Assembly: GCA_035654355.1 (NCBI GenBank)
Contig: DASRXC010000068.1
Span: forward strand, 1-64,000
DNA from: JAFAHD01 sp035654355
GTDB taxonomy: Bacteria > Vulcanimicrobiota > Vulcanimicrobiia > Eremiobacterales > Eremiobacteraceae
Reading direction: 5' to 3'
Length of the DNA stretch: 64,000 nt
Under the pieces are notes generated by a model. That model searched no databases and was not told the origin of the DNA. It saw nothing but the letters and a program-made list of their open reading frames with translations. How positions within the stretch are numbered: the first letter of the stretch is position 1; every line of letters begins with the position of its first letter. Both the position numbers and the translations under genes were made by a program. Shown here one piece after another: positions 34,504 through 42,219 of the stretch.

Positions 34504-35955
34504 TTGCCACCATCGGACCGCACACCGACGCGCTTCGAGCGGCCCCCCGGGACAATTACCGCGGGCGCGGTATTGCTTGTCGCTCTCGTCGTGTCGATCA
34601 CCGGCTCGTACATCACCTATCGCAGCGTGCAGGCCGCGTTCGCGGAGCACGAGGCGTATGATACCGCGCGGGCGTTGCTCCAACAGTGCCAGCGGTTGCA
34701 GCTTGATGAGGAGACCGGCGTTCGCGGGTTCTTGAGCACCGGAAACAAGGTCTTTCTCGGACCGTACGACGCGTCCGAGACGAAGTACGCGCAAGACTTC
34801 GCGCAACTGACGCAGACCGTCGGCTCGCTCAGCATCGGGTCGGCGACTCCGCTGCTGCTCGACATCAACCGAGAACACGCGCAGTGGGTGCGGCAGATCG
34901 CGGCGCCGCTGATCACAAGTCCGTACGGACCGAATTCTGTCAACCTGCTCGAGCGCGGCAAGGTGCTCATGGACCGCATGCGCGGCGACTATGGCCAGTT
35001 GGATATCATGCTCACCGGCCAGGCGACGCGGTTGTTCGATCGATCGACCGTTCTCTTGCGCAATATGGCAGGCGCGACCGCCGCGGTGCTGTTGCTCTTC
35101 GGCATCGCCGCGCTGATCGCCGACGCCTACCGCGGACGCACGCAAGAAGCCCTTGCGCGCGAGCGCGCGATGACCGACACATTGCAGCGCGCATTCTTGA
35201 GCGGTTGGGACCTGCTGCCGTATCTACGCGTCGGCACCGCCTACGTGTCGTCCACTCGCGAGGCCGCGGTCGGCGGCGACCTCTTCGACGTCTACCGGCT
35301 CGACGAGCACCGCGCCCTCATCTTGGTCGCCGACGTGAGCGGCAAAGGGCTTGCCGCCGCGGTCGACACCGCCCAAGTGAAATACTCCGTCCGCACGCTG
35401 GCGGAGACCGAATCCGATCCGGCGATCATCGTCGACCGCTTCAACGAGATCTTCGAACGCTCGGCCCGCGACAACGAGGCATTCGTCAGCCTCTTCATCG
35501 GCATCATCGACGATCGCGATCTTTCGTTCCGCTACGCGAGCGCAGGCCACGGTTCGGTGTTCGCCCGCAGCGGCAGCCGCGTATGGCCACTGACATCGAC
35601 CGGTCCGGTCGTCGGACTCGGGCGCGGACTGGATTTCGAATCGGTGCGCGTGCAATTGGGCGTTGGCGACGTGCTCGTGCTCGCGACCGACGGACTCACC
35701 GAGGCGCGCGATCAAGCCGGACTCATGCTCGGAGAAGAGCAGGCGATGCGCTGGATCGAGCGCGGCAACGCGGATCCCCAGAAGCTTGCGGACGAACTGG
35801 TCACGAATTTGCGTCGCTACGCCGGCGGGCGGATCGCCGACGATCTGGCGCTGCTGGTCATCCGGGTCCAGCGTTCGCCCGTGGTGGCCGAGCAAGTCGG
35901 CGTTCCCCAGCCGCGCCATGAAGTGGTGCCGCAGGCCGCCGACGGCGGGATCTAG
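34504..35955 (+). CDS. CHASE3 domain / SpoIIE-type PP2C serine phosphatase
   Basis: A 483-residue membrane phosphatase with a TTG start. Two transmembrane helices (near 22-42 and 182-205) bracket an extracytoplasmic CHASE3 sensor (EETGVRGFLSTGNKVFL). The cytosolic C-terminal 260 residues form a SpoIIE/RsbU-type PP2C domain with metal ligands in VGGDLFDVY and VADVSGKGLAAA, and the LATDGLTEARD motif. It probably dephosphorylates an anti-sigma antagonist in response to an external signal. No RsbV/RsbW-like partner is in the window. Confidence 0.92.
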   Translation: MPPSDRTPTRFERPPGTITAGAVLLVALVVSITGSYITYRSVQAAFAEHEAYDTARALLQQCQRLQLDEETGVRGFLSTGNKVFLGPYDASETKYAQDFAQLTQTVGSLSIGSATPLLLDINREHAQWVRQIAAPLITSPYGPNSVNLLERGKVLMDRMRGDYGQLDIMLTGQATRLFDRSTVLLRNMAGATAAVLLLFGIAALIADAYRGRTQEALARERAMTDTLQRAFLSGWDLLPYLRVGTAYVSSTREAAVGGDLFDVYRLDEHRALILVADVSGKGLAAAVDTAQVKYSVRTLAETESDPAIIVDRFNEIFERSARDNEAFVSLFIGIIDDRDLSFRYASAGHGSVFARSGSRVWPLTSTGPVVGLGRGLDFESVRVQLGVGDVLVLATDGLTEARDQAGLMLGEEQAMRWIERGNADPQKLADELVTNLRRYAGGRIADDLALLVIRVQRSPVVAEQVGVPQPRHEVVPQAADGGI

Positions 35956-35966
35956 GCACTGCACGC

Positions 35967-36176
35967 GTGCGCGCCGGGTTCGCCTGCGAGGATTGCGGAG
36001 AGGTCGTCTGGCTGGCCCAGGGGCCGACGCACGTGCGCTGGTTGCGCGATCGCGAACATATCGTCCGGGAGGTCGCCAGTCACTCATCTGCCGGCCTCGA
36101 CCTTTGGATGAGCGAGGGTTTGCGCTTTTTGGACGAGCACCGCGGTCATAGCATCCTCGTCGTTTCGAACCCCTAA
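35967..36176 (+). CDS. Small protein with CxxC motif (unknown)
   Basis: A 69-residue frame with GTG start, 11 bp after the phosphatase stop. CEDC near residue 7 suggests a half zinc ribbon. The rest is polar with Trp residues, and the codon use resembles real genes here (GC-rich third positions). The ribosome binding site is weak, so the call is tentative. It is followed by a strong terminator at 36201-36220. Confidence 0.5.
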   Translation: MRAGFACEDCGEVVWLAQGPTHVRWLRDREHIVREVASHSSAGLDLWMSEGLRFLDEHRGHSILVVSNP

Positions 36177-36200
36177 CGTCTGCGCGCCCGAAAAGAAAAA

Positions 36201-36220
36201 GAGCGAAGGATGCTTCGCTC
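36201..36220. terminator. Bidirectional intrinsic terminator
   Basis: GAGCGAAG at 36201-36208 pairs perfectly with CTTCGCTC at 36213-36220 around a 4-base loop. It is flanked by a pyrimidine-rich CTCTTCTTTTT on the plus strand and, read in reverse, by TTTTTCTTTT. It serves both the plus-strand phosphatase/CxxC unit and the minus-strand cox unit. Confidence 0.85.
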
Positions 36221-36247
36221 CTCTTCTTTTTGCCCTAAACTCTTCGT

Positions 36248-36295
36248 TTAGTGCTTTTTCTTGCTCTTCTTGGCTGCCTTTTTCTTCTTTGCCAC
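36248..36295 (-). CDS. Lys-rich 15-residue micro-protein
   Basis: A GTG-initiated frame encoding AKKKKAAKKSKKKH after the initiator. GGGGGTGAG sits five bases upstream and is one of the strongest ribosome binding sites in the window. That site also contains the stop of the 31-codon ORF before it, so translation may be coupled. The terminator follows 28 bp downstream. Short Lys/Ala peptides like this may bind nucleic acid in the manner of histone tails. Expression is unproven. Confidence 0.45.
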   Translation of the reverse strand: MAKKKKAAKKSKKKH

Positions 36296-36301
36296 TTGAA
36301 C

Positions 36302-36397
36302 TCACCCCCATTCTGCGGAGTAAATGGACGTGAACATGCTCGTTATTGAGCTGGCGCGATTTTTGCGCAGGCCTTCGAGCATCTCCTTCTTTTCCAT
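36302..36397 (-). CDS. 31-residue micro-ORF downstream of xdhC
   Basis: An ATG frame of 31 codons beginning MEKKEMLEGLRKN and ending IYSAEWG, with GAGG five bases before the start. It begins 21 bp after the XdhC stop on the same strand, and its TGA is embedded in the ribosome binding site of the Lys-rich micro-protein. This geometry suggests co-translation of XdhC and two small peptides. No family was recognised. Confidence 0.4.
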   Translation of the reverse strand: MEKKEMLEGLRKNRASSITSMFTSIYSAEWG

Positions 36398-36418
36398 CGG
36401 CGCCTCGCCGCCAAGAAT

Positions 36419-37516
36419 TTATGATGCGTGGATGTGTTCGCCGGTCTGGTCCTTCAACTTCATCCCCGCGCGTTCGTACTTCGCGGCGATCATCTCGGCG
36501 AGGATGGAGACTGCGATCTCCTCGGGCGTCTGCGCACCGATGTCGAGTCCGACCGGTGCGTGCACCGCGTCGATCGCGCGTGCGGAGAAGCCTGCTTGAG
36601 CGAGACGCTCTCGGCGCAGCGCCTGCGTTTTGCGGCTGCCGATCGCGCCGACGTAGCGAACCGGGCGCGTCAGCACATAAGCCAGCGTGGGGTCGTCGAA
36701 CTTCTCGTCGTGCGTCAGCACCGCGACGTACGTGTTTTCGTCGGGAGCAAGCGCCGGCAGTTCGTCCTCTGGCCAGCCGACGGCGAGCCGGCGCGCTGAT
36801 GGAAAGCGCTGGCGGTTGTTGAGCCGCTCGCGCGGGTCGACCACGGTAACTGCGAAGCCGCTGCGCGAGGCGAGGTCGCACAGCGCCATTGCGATATGCA
36901 CTGCGCCCACGATGATGAGCCGCGGATCGGGCAGCAGCGGGAGGAAGAACACATCGTGCGCGCCGACCGTTGCGGTCTTCGCGGTGCCCCGCGTCAGAAA
37001 GGCCGGCGCCGCCGCGTCGATGGCAGCGTCGAGCGCCGGATCACCAGTCGAGCGCGCGCCGCCGCTGCTGTCGTCCGCGCCCGCCGAACGGCCGTTTCCA
37101 TCCGTGGCCGGTACGCCGACGATGCGCGTCGCGCCGACGTGCGAGGGCCCGCGAACAACCATGCACAGCACGAGCGGCCGAGCGATCTCGACGGGCAAGG
37201 CGTGACCGTCAAATGGTTGGATGTAGACATCGATCGCGCCGCCGCACGAAAGCCCGACATCCCACATCATGTTCTTGTTGATGCCGTAGCGTACGATTTT
37301 AGGAGAGCCCGTCTCGAGCACGCCGCGCGCCTCATCTGCGACCGCGCCCTCGACGCAGCCGCCGCTCACCGACCCGGCGATCGCGCCGCCGCGCGCGACG
37401 AGCATCGTCGCGCCCTCATCACGTGGCGCCGAACCGTCCACCTTGATGACGGTCGCCACCGCAAACGGCTCTCCGTCCGAGCGCCAGCGCCCGATGGTCT
37501 CGAGAACGTCTTTCAT
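36419..37516 (-). CDS. xdhC: XdhC/CoxI family molybdoenzyme maturation protein
   Basis: A 365-residue protein with the N-terminal XdhC_CoxI domain (SAPRDEGATMLV, GSVSGGCVEGAV, GLSCGGAIDVYI, including the conserved Cys) and a C-terminal Rossmann domain (LIIVGAVHIAMALCDLA, then YVGAIGSRKTQALRRERL). These proteins bind and help sulfurate molybdenum cofactor before insertion into xanthine dehydrogenase or CO-dehydrogenase-type hydroxylases. It follows CoxE by 23 bp in the same orientation. The structural subunits are not in the window. Confidence 0.95.
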   Translation of the reverse strand: MKDVLETIGRWRSDGEPFAVATVIKVDGSAPRDEGATMLVARGGAIAGSVSGGCVEGAVADEARGVLETGSPKIVRYGINKNMMWDVGLSCGGAIDVYIQPFDGHALPVEIARPLVLCMVVRGPSHVGATRIVGVPATDGNGRSAGADDSSGGARSTGDPALDAAIDAAAPAFLTRGTAKTATVGAHDVFFLPLLPDPRLIIVGAVHIAMALCDLASRSGFAVTVVDPRERLNNRQRFPSARRLAVGWPEDELPALAPDENTYVAVLTHDEKFDDPTLAYVLTRPVRYVGAIGSRKTQALRRERLAQAGFSARAIDAVHAPVGLDIGAQTPEEIAVSILAEMIAAKYERAGMKLKDQTGEHIHAS

Positions 37517-37539
37517 CTACGATTCAAACCCCGGCTTCG

Positions 37540-38796
37540 TCATGAGGCGTGCCGCTGCGCGCGCACTGGGCGGCGATCTTCGACGGTGTTGAGCAGATCA
37601 GCCAACTGCATAAGGCTGCGCAGATTGTGCGCCGACAAAAAGTTGTCGATGTACGGCAAAGCAGCCTGCATGCCGACGGTCTGCGGACGATAACGCGGCG
37701 ATCCAAGCAGCGGATTCAGCCAGATCAACCGGTACGCGCTGCGCTGGAGGCGGCGCATCTCTCGCGCGAGCAGATCGATGTCACCGCGATCCCAGCCGTC
37801 GCTGATGATGAGGACAATCGCGCCGCGCCCGAGCACGCGATTCGCCCAGCGCAGGTTGAACGTGCGCAGACACTCGCCGATGCGCGTGCCGCCAGCCCAG
37901 TCGGCCACGCTGGTCGACACGTCGTCGAGCGCGACGCGAATATCGCGGTGACGGATCTGCCGTGTGATGCGCGTCAGACGCGTGCCGAACACGAATGCTT
38001 CCACGCGTCCAACCGCATGGCGCACAGTGTGCACGAACTGCAGCAGCAGCCGCGAGTAGCGGTCCATCGATCCGGAGATGTCGCACAGCAGCACGAGGTC
38101 GCGCTGCTTGCGGCGGCGCGTGCGCATGCTGAGCGAAAGCACTTCGCCGCCGCGCCGCAGGCTCGTGCGCAGGGTGCGGCGATGATCGAGCGTCGCGCCG
38201 CGTGCGCCGCTTTTGCTACGGCGCGAGCGCTTGGTGCCCAGATCCCAGACATGCCGGCGCGTCAGCTCGCGCGCGCGGTCAGCCTCGGTCTCGGACAGGC
38301 TAGAGAATTCTTTCTGATACAGGCCTTCGGCGAAACTGTAGGTGAATGCGCGGTCGGCGTCGACCGGCTCAGCCTTTTCGTCGGCTTCTGCGGTGCCGCC
38401 GTCACCGCGCACGAAGATCGTCTGCTGCCGCGGTGCGGTCTGACCCGCACTGGGAAATTCTGGCGGGCGGTCACGCGCATCTCCCGCGACGTCGTTGGGC
38501 TGTTCAGGATCTGAGTTCGGCTCGGCGGGTGCCTGCGGCATGACCGCCTTGCTCCAAAACAGCTCGAACGCCGCGTCGAAGAGCCGGATCTCCTCTGGTT
38601 TGCGCACGATGACGCTGCGCGCTGCCGCTTTCGCGTCGGCGCGCGACCGCAAGCCGACCGCGTCCAGCGCCTGGTCGAGCAGGATGATGCGATCCGGCTG
38701 CACCGCCAGACCGAGATCGCGCAGCACGCGCCCGAAGATCACGATGTTGCGTCCGAGGTGCGAGAAACGCTTTAAGTCGTCGGCGTCGGCGATCAT
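37540..38796 (-). CDS. coxE: CoxE-like VWA domain protein
   Basis: A 418-residue VWA-containing protein. The MIDAS motif DISGSMDRYS lies near residue 242, with later metal-contact Thr/Asp positions in GGTRIGE and ISDGWDRGD. The N-terminal half is helical and charged, as in CoxE. CoxE works with the AAA ATPase CoxD to mature the CuMo site of CO dehydrogenase or related hydroxylases. The start overlaps the CoxD stop by ATGA. Confidence 0.92.
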   Translation of the reverse strand: MIADADDLKRFSHLGRNIVIFGRVLRDLGLAVQPDRIILLDQALDAVGLRSRADAKAAARSVIVRKPEEIRLFDAAFELFWSKAVMPQAPAEPNSDPEQPNDVAGDARDRPPEFPSAGQTAPRQQTIFVRGDGGTAEADEKAEPVDADRAFTYSFAEGLYQKEFSSLSETEADRARELTRRHVWDLGTKRSRRSKSGARGATLDHRRTLRTSLRRGGEVLSLSMRTRRRKQRDLVLLCDISGSMDRYSRLLLQFVHTVRHAVGRVEAFVFGTRLTRITRQIRHRDIRVALDDVSTSVADWAGGTRIGECLRTFNLRWANRVLGRGAIVLIISDGWDRGDIDLLAREMRRLQRSAYRLIWLNPLLGSPRYRPQTVGMQAALPYIDNFLSAHNLRSLMQLADLLNTVEDRRPVRAQRHAS

Positions 38797-39725
38797 GCGC
38801 TCGAAGCCACCTTTTGCGCGCGGTCCACGCGCGTGGCGAGCGCCGCGTCGCGCGCTTTGGCGACATCTTCCTGGTACTTGAGCAGGCAGCCGATCGTCTC
38901 GGCGACCGCGCGTTCATCAAGCTGGCTCTTGCCGAGCGCGACCAAGGCGGCCGCCCAATCGATCGTCTCGGCGACGCCCGGATGTTTGTAAAACGAATCG
39001 CTTCGCAAGCTCGCGACGAGCGCCGCCGCTTCGAGCGCGAGGCGGTGGCCGACGCCGGGAACTTTCGATTCGACGATGCGCGCCTCGCGCGCGACGTCGG
39101 GATAATCGATCCAATGATACAGACAGCGCCGTTTGAGCGCATCGTGGACTTCGCGCGTTCGGTTGCTGGTCAATACGACGAGCGGAGGCGTCGTGGCTGT
39201 GAACGTGCCGATCTCGGGCACCGTGACCTGGAAATCGGAGAGCAACTCGAGCAAGAACGCCTCAAATTCCTCATCCGCGCGATCGATCTCGTCGATCAGG
39301 AGCACCGCGGGTCCAGCGCCGTTCTCCTCGATCGCCTGCAACAGCGGCCGTTTGATCAAAAACTCGGGACCGAAGATCTCGCGTTCGATTTTGGCGCGCT
39401 CTTGTTCCCCTGAATGCGCTTCAGCGAGGCGGATGTGCAAGATCTGTTTGGCGTAGTTCCACTCGTAAACCGCGTGGTTGACGTCGAGCCCTTCATAGCA
39501 CTGCAGACGGATGAGGCGGCGCCCCAATCCCGCGGCCAATACCTTGGCGACTTCGGTCTTGCCAACTCCCGCTTCGCCTTCTAAGAATAACGGGCGGCCA
39601 AGCGTCGAGGCTAAGAAGATTGAGACCGCAAGATTGCGGTCCGCGACGTAGCGATTGTCCGCCAGCATTTGCTGGACGTCGTCGATCGATGAGATACTCT
39701 TCACAACATGTATTTTCGCTCTCAT
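38793..39725 (-). CDS. coxD: MoxR/CoxD-type AAA+ ATPase
   Basis: A 310-residue AAA+ ATPase of the MoxR family. Walker A is GEAGVGKTEVAK (near residue 55), Walker B is LLIDEIDRAD and the sensor is VLTSNRTRE. It pairs with the VWA protein encoded directly after it, as in coxDE. The start is ambiguous. ATG 39725 overlaps the divergent TlpA start region by 18 bp, while GTG 39704 removes the overlap and begins right before the conserved SISSIDDVQ. No strong ribosome binding site decides. Confidence 0.93.
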   Translation of the reverse strand: MRAKIHVVKSISSIDDVQQMLADNRYVADRNLAVSIFLASTLGRPLFLEGEAGVGKTEVAKVLAAGLGRRLIRLQCYEGLDVNHAVYEWNYAKQILHIRLAEAHSGEQERAKIEREIFGPEFLIKRPLLQAIEENGAGPAVLLIDEIDRADEEFEAFLLELLSDFQVTVPEIGTFTATTPPLVVLTSNRTREVHDALKRRCLYHWIDYPDVAREARIVESKVPGVGHRLALEAAALVASLRSDSFYKHPGVAETIDWAAALVALGKSQLDERAVAETIGCLLKYQEDVAKARDAALATRVDRAQKVASSA

Positions 39726-40298
39726 CAAGACACGTACCCGCGGCAGGGCCGTGTGCGCGAGGCCGCAAAGTGGTTGCCCGTGCTTCGCTGGATCGTCGGC
39801 GCAATCGTCGCGGTCGCGCTGGTGGTCCTGATCGCTGCGTTCTTCCCAAGCGAAAACGACCAGAGTCGTGGGCCGGGGCAAGTCGTCGGCATGACTGCAC
39901 CGGGTCTGACCGTGCCGCTGGTGAGCGGCGGCAACTTGGATCTGTCGAGTTTGCACGGTCATGATGTGCTGCTCAATCTGTGGGCGAGTTGGTGCGGTCC
40001 TTGCCGGCGCGAAATGCCGGCATTGGAAAAGTTAGCTCGCGGACAGACCGGCAAGCTTATCGTGGTGGCGGTCGATCAGGGAGAAGCACCTTCGACTGCC
40101 GCGCTCTTCGCCAAGCGCTTCGGCGTCACGTTTCCGGTGGCGTCGGATCGGGAACAGCAGCTCGGGACGCAGCTGCACCTCGCGGGCATGCCCAGTTCGT
40201 TCTTCATCGATAAGAACGGCGTGATCCGCGATGCGGTGGACGGCGAGATGACCTACGATACAATGCTGAGCAAGGCGCAGCGCATCGAGAACATGTAG
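39708..40298 (+). CDS. TlpA-type thiol:disulfide oxidoreductase
   Basis: A 196-residue membrane-anchored thioredoxin-fold protein. One N-terminal helix (WIVGAIVAVALVVLIAAFF) is followed by an AhpC/TSA-Redoxin domain with active site WCGPC near residue 101 and a cis-Pro in LAGMPSSFFID. It acts outside the membrane as a reductant, for example in cytochrome c maturation. The ATG at 39708 overlaps the divergent coxD start. An in-frame GTG at 39753 with AGGG upstream would avoid this and still leave the anchor intact. Confidence 0.9.
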   Translation: MYFRSHQDTYPRQGRVREAAKWLPVLRWIVGAIVAVALVVLIAAFFPSENDQSRGPGQVVGMTAPGLTVPLVSGGNLDLSSLHGHDVLLNLWASWCGPCRREMPALEKLARGQTGKLIVVAVDQGEAPSTAALFAKRFGVTFPVASDREQQLGTQLHLAGMPSSFFIDKNGVIRDAVDGEMTYDTMLSKAQRIENM

Positions 40299-40313
40299 CC
40301 GCAAGGGCGCTGC

Positions 40314-41036
40314 GTGAGGATGCAGACGGAACACATGAAGACGACGCTCGAAATGATACGTGACACGATGAAATGGATGTTCACGCCCGGCATGCGCGCA
40401 CTGGTGGTGCTGGTCGCCGCATTTGCGGCCGCCATCGCGGTGCTCGGCGGCGGGTGTACGAACTCGTCGGTGAATCCGGCTCCGCGACCGAGCTCCAGCG
40501 CGAGCCCGAGCACGTCGCCGTCTCCGACCCCGACCGGCGCGACGCCCACGCCGGTGCCGCAGAACTTCATCTCCATCTCGATCACACCATCGCCGACCAT
40601 GGATCCCACATACGGTGTCGTCTCGGGCTATGGCTTGTTAGCCGCGCAGCCGACGTCGTCGCCCACCTCGACGCCCGCGCCGTCGCAGATCATCACCGTG
40701 CCGGCAAACCAAACGATCGTGTTCTTGAACTTCGATCGCACCGCTGCGCATACCGCATCGCTGCTGACGCCGGCGAGCGGCGCCGCGTGCGGCACGTTTC
40801 CGTCGTCGCCGTGCTTCCCGTCGACCTTCAACAACACGAACGGCACGACTGGACTTCCCGCAGGGACTGCGATCACCGTTCCGCAGTTCTCGACCGGCAC
40901 GATCGGCGAGTCGGGCGGCCTGCCGGTGTATTCGGCAATCTATAACACGGGCGCGATGACCGGCGTGTTCTTCTTCGGCGATTTCTTCGGGTATCACTCA
41001 GATCCGCCGATACGCACCGTCATCATCGTCCAATAG
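40314..41036 (+). CDS. Cupredoxin-like lipoprotein lacking copper ligands
   Basis: A 240-residue protein with a hydrophobic leader ending in a lipobox (AVLGGGC). A Pro/Ser/Thr-rich linker of about 45 residues follows, then a beta-sandwich-like domain ending IRTVIIVQ. The C-terminal strand pattern is shared with the next gene, but the ligand loop reads FFGDFFGYHSD instead of FGCHFHY, so type-1 copper ligands are missing. Two Cys (ACGTFPSSPC) may form a disulfide. It appears to be an extracytoplasmic paralog with altered function. Confidence 0.75.
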   Translation: MRMQTEHMKTTLEMIRDTMKWMFTPGMRALVVLVAAFAAAIAVLGGGCTNSSVNPAPRPSSSASPSTSPSPTPTGATPTPVPQNFISISITPSPTMDPTYGVVSGYGLLAAQPTSSPTSTPAPSQIITVPANQTIVFLNFDRTAAHTASLLTPASGAACGTFPSSPCFPSTFNNTNGTTGLPAGTAITVPQFSTGTIGESGGLPVYSAIYNTGAMTGVFFFGDFFGYHSDPPIRTVIIVQ

Positions 41037-41064
41037 ATAGTTCTAGATAGCCAGTTTTAGATAG
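41034..41064 (+). repeat. Three TAGATAG copies
   Basis: TAGATAG occurs at 41034-41040, 41044-41050 and 41058-41064, the first overlapping the stop of the preceding gene. It is short and possibly chance, or a slippage remnant. Confidence 0.35.
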
Positions 41065-41252
41065 CTCCCACGTAGCCGCGTCCAGGTGTGCGGCCCGTTT
41101 GTCGCGCTCCATCCAGCAGAATTTCAGCAAGCCTTTAAGTCGCGTTTCATCGGCCCAGCCTAGGATGGCGGTGCGGGTGCGGCGCTGCGCCCTGTCGCCG
41201 CCCCCGCGCTGCCTCTTGCTTGTCGTACGGGTGCGCGAAAGGATCGTTCGAG

Positions 41253-41837
41253 ATGTTCCACAGCTTGTCAGGCCCGGCGCGGCTCGGGGCGGGCATCGTG
41301 AGCCTCATCGCCGCACTCACAATCGCCGCCTGTGGTGGCGGGTATGGCGGAGGCGGCGGCGGCGGGGGCAGCAATGGCGGGTGCGGGATTTACCAGGTCT
41401 GCCCGGGTCCATCACCCACTGCCGGAACGCAAGACTGCTCCGTTGCGCCGGCCGGTAATGTGACGATCGATCTCAATCTCGGGCTTGCGGTGTGCAACGA
41501 CACGACCTATTCGACTGTGCTCGGCTTTTCGACAGACAACGTGCACTCGCAGGTCATCAAAGTCGCCTCAGGCTCGATGGTGACGTTCACGGCGACTGCG
41601 CTAGGCCCTCACACCGCCGATGAACTTGGGACCGGGGGTTTTCCCGGAAGCGATACCAATCCGGCGACGGCCTCGGCGGCGGGCACCGACATCAGTGCCG
41701 CCAGCTTCAGCACTGGCACGCTCAACAATGGCCAGTCATCGATGGCGTATCCCGCGGCGCTGGTCGGTGTCTATTACTTCGGATGCCACTTCCATTACTC
41801 GAGTAATCACATGCGGACGGTCATCATCGTCCACTAG
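41253..41837 (+). CDS. Cupredoxin-like lipoprotein with copper-ligand pattern
   Basis: A 194-residue lipoprotein. The leader ends in AAC, followed by a Gly-rich run that tethers the domain. The mature part resembles a plastocyanin/cupredoxin sandwich: GPHTADE supplies a His after a buried strand, and FGCHFHYSSNHMRT supplies the Cys, His and a Met/His as type-1 copper ligands near the C-terminus. AAGGA precedes the ATG at 41253. It is paralogous to the previous gene and probably an exported electron carrier. Confidence 0.78.
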   Translation: MFHSLSGPARLGAGIVSLIAALTIAACGGGYGGGGGGGGSNGGCGIYQVCPGPSPTAGTQDCSVAPAGNVTIDLNLGLAVCNDTTYSTVLGFSTDNVHSQVIKVASGSMVTFTATALGPHTADELGTGGFPGSDTNPATASAAGTDISAASFSTGTLNNGQSSMAYPAALVGVYYFGCHFHYSSNHMRTVIIVH

Positions 41838-42219
41838 CGTCCGGCGCGGCGGCCGAGAGGTAGATGACAACTTGGCCGCCGCTGACTTCCAGATGAACGG
41901 TGCGAGAGCGATCGTCGAACAAAGCGAAGGTCGCCTCGTGCCGTTTCTGGTTGACGGCTGATTGGGTCTCCGGCGGCAGCGTTTGCGCATACCATCCGCG
42001 GACCGCGTCGAACGAATCCCACGTCGTGTAGATCGCGAGCGTCTGGCCGGCGCTTTTCGCGCGCAGCGCCGGTGAGATGCCGACCTCGGTCGCATGCGGG
42101 TAGACGGGCAGCCCAAGGCCGGACCGGTCGACCTGCGCGTGCTTGGCACACGACGTCAACAAAGCAGTCATCATAGTCACGACCAGCGCGGTGGCAACGG
42201 CGCGCGCTAACCGATTCAA
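41824..42219 (-). CDS. Lipoprotein of unknown function
   Basis: A 131-residue protein with an N-terminal signal ending in a lipobox (LLTSC). The rest is a compact alpha/beta domain with a repeated YPHATEV-type opening. No family was recognised. Its start overlaps the Mrp gene stop (ATGA), so it is coupled to that operon. Its end overlaps the convergent cupredoxin gene by 14 bp. Confidence 0.75.
   Translation of the reverse strand: MNRLARAVATALVVTMMTALLTSCAKHAQVDRSGLGLPVYPHATEVGISPALRAKSAGQTLAIYTTWDSFDAVRGWYAQTLPPETQSAVNQKRHEATFALFDDRSRTVHLEVSGGQVVIYLSAAAPDASGR

Noticed and set aside
34884..35921. 345-codon frame inside the SpoIIE phosphatase gene in another frame
   Set aside because: Same strand but a different frame, extremely Arg-rich; the phosphatase motifs are in the other frame.
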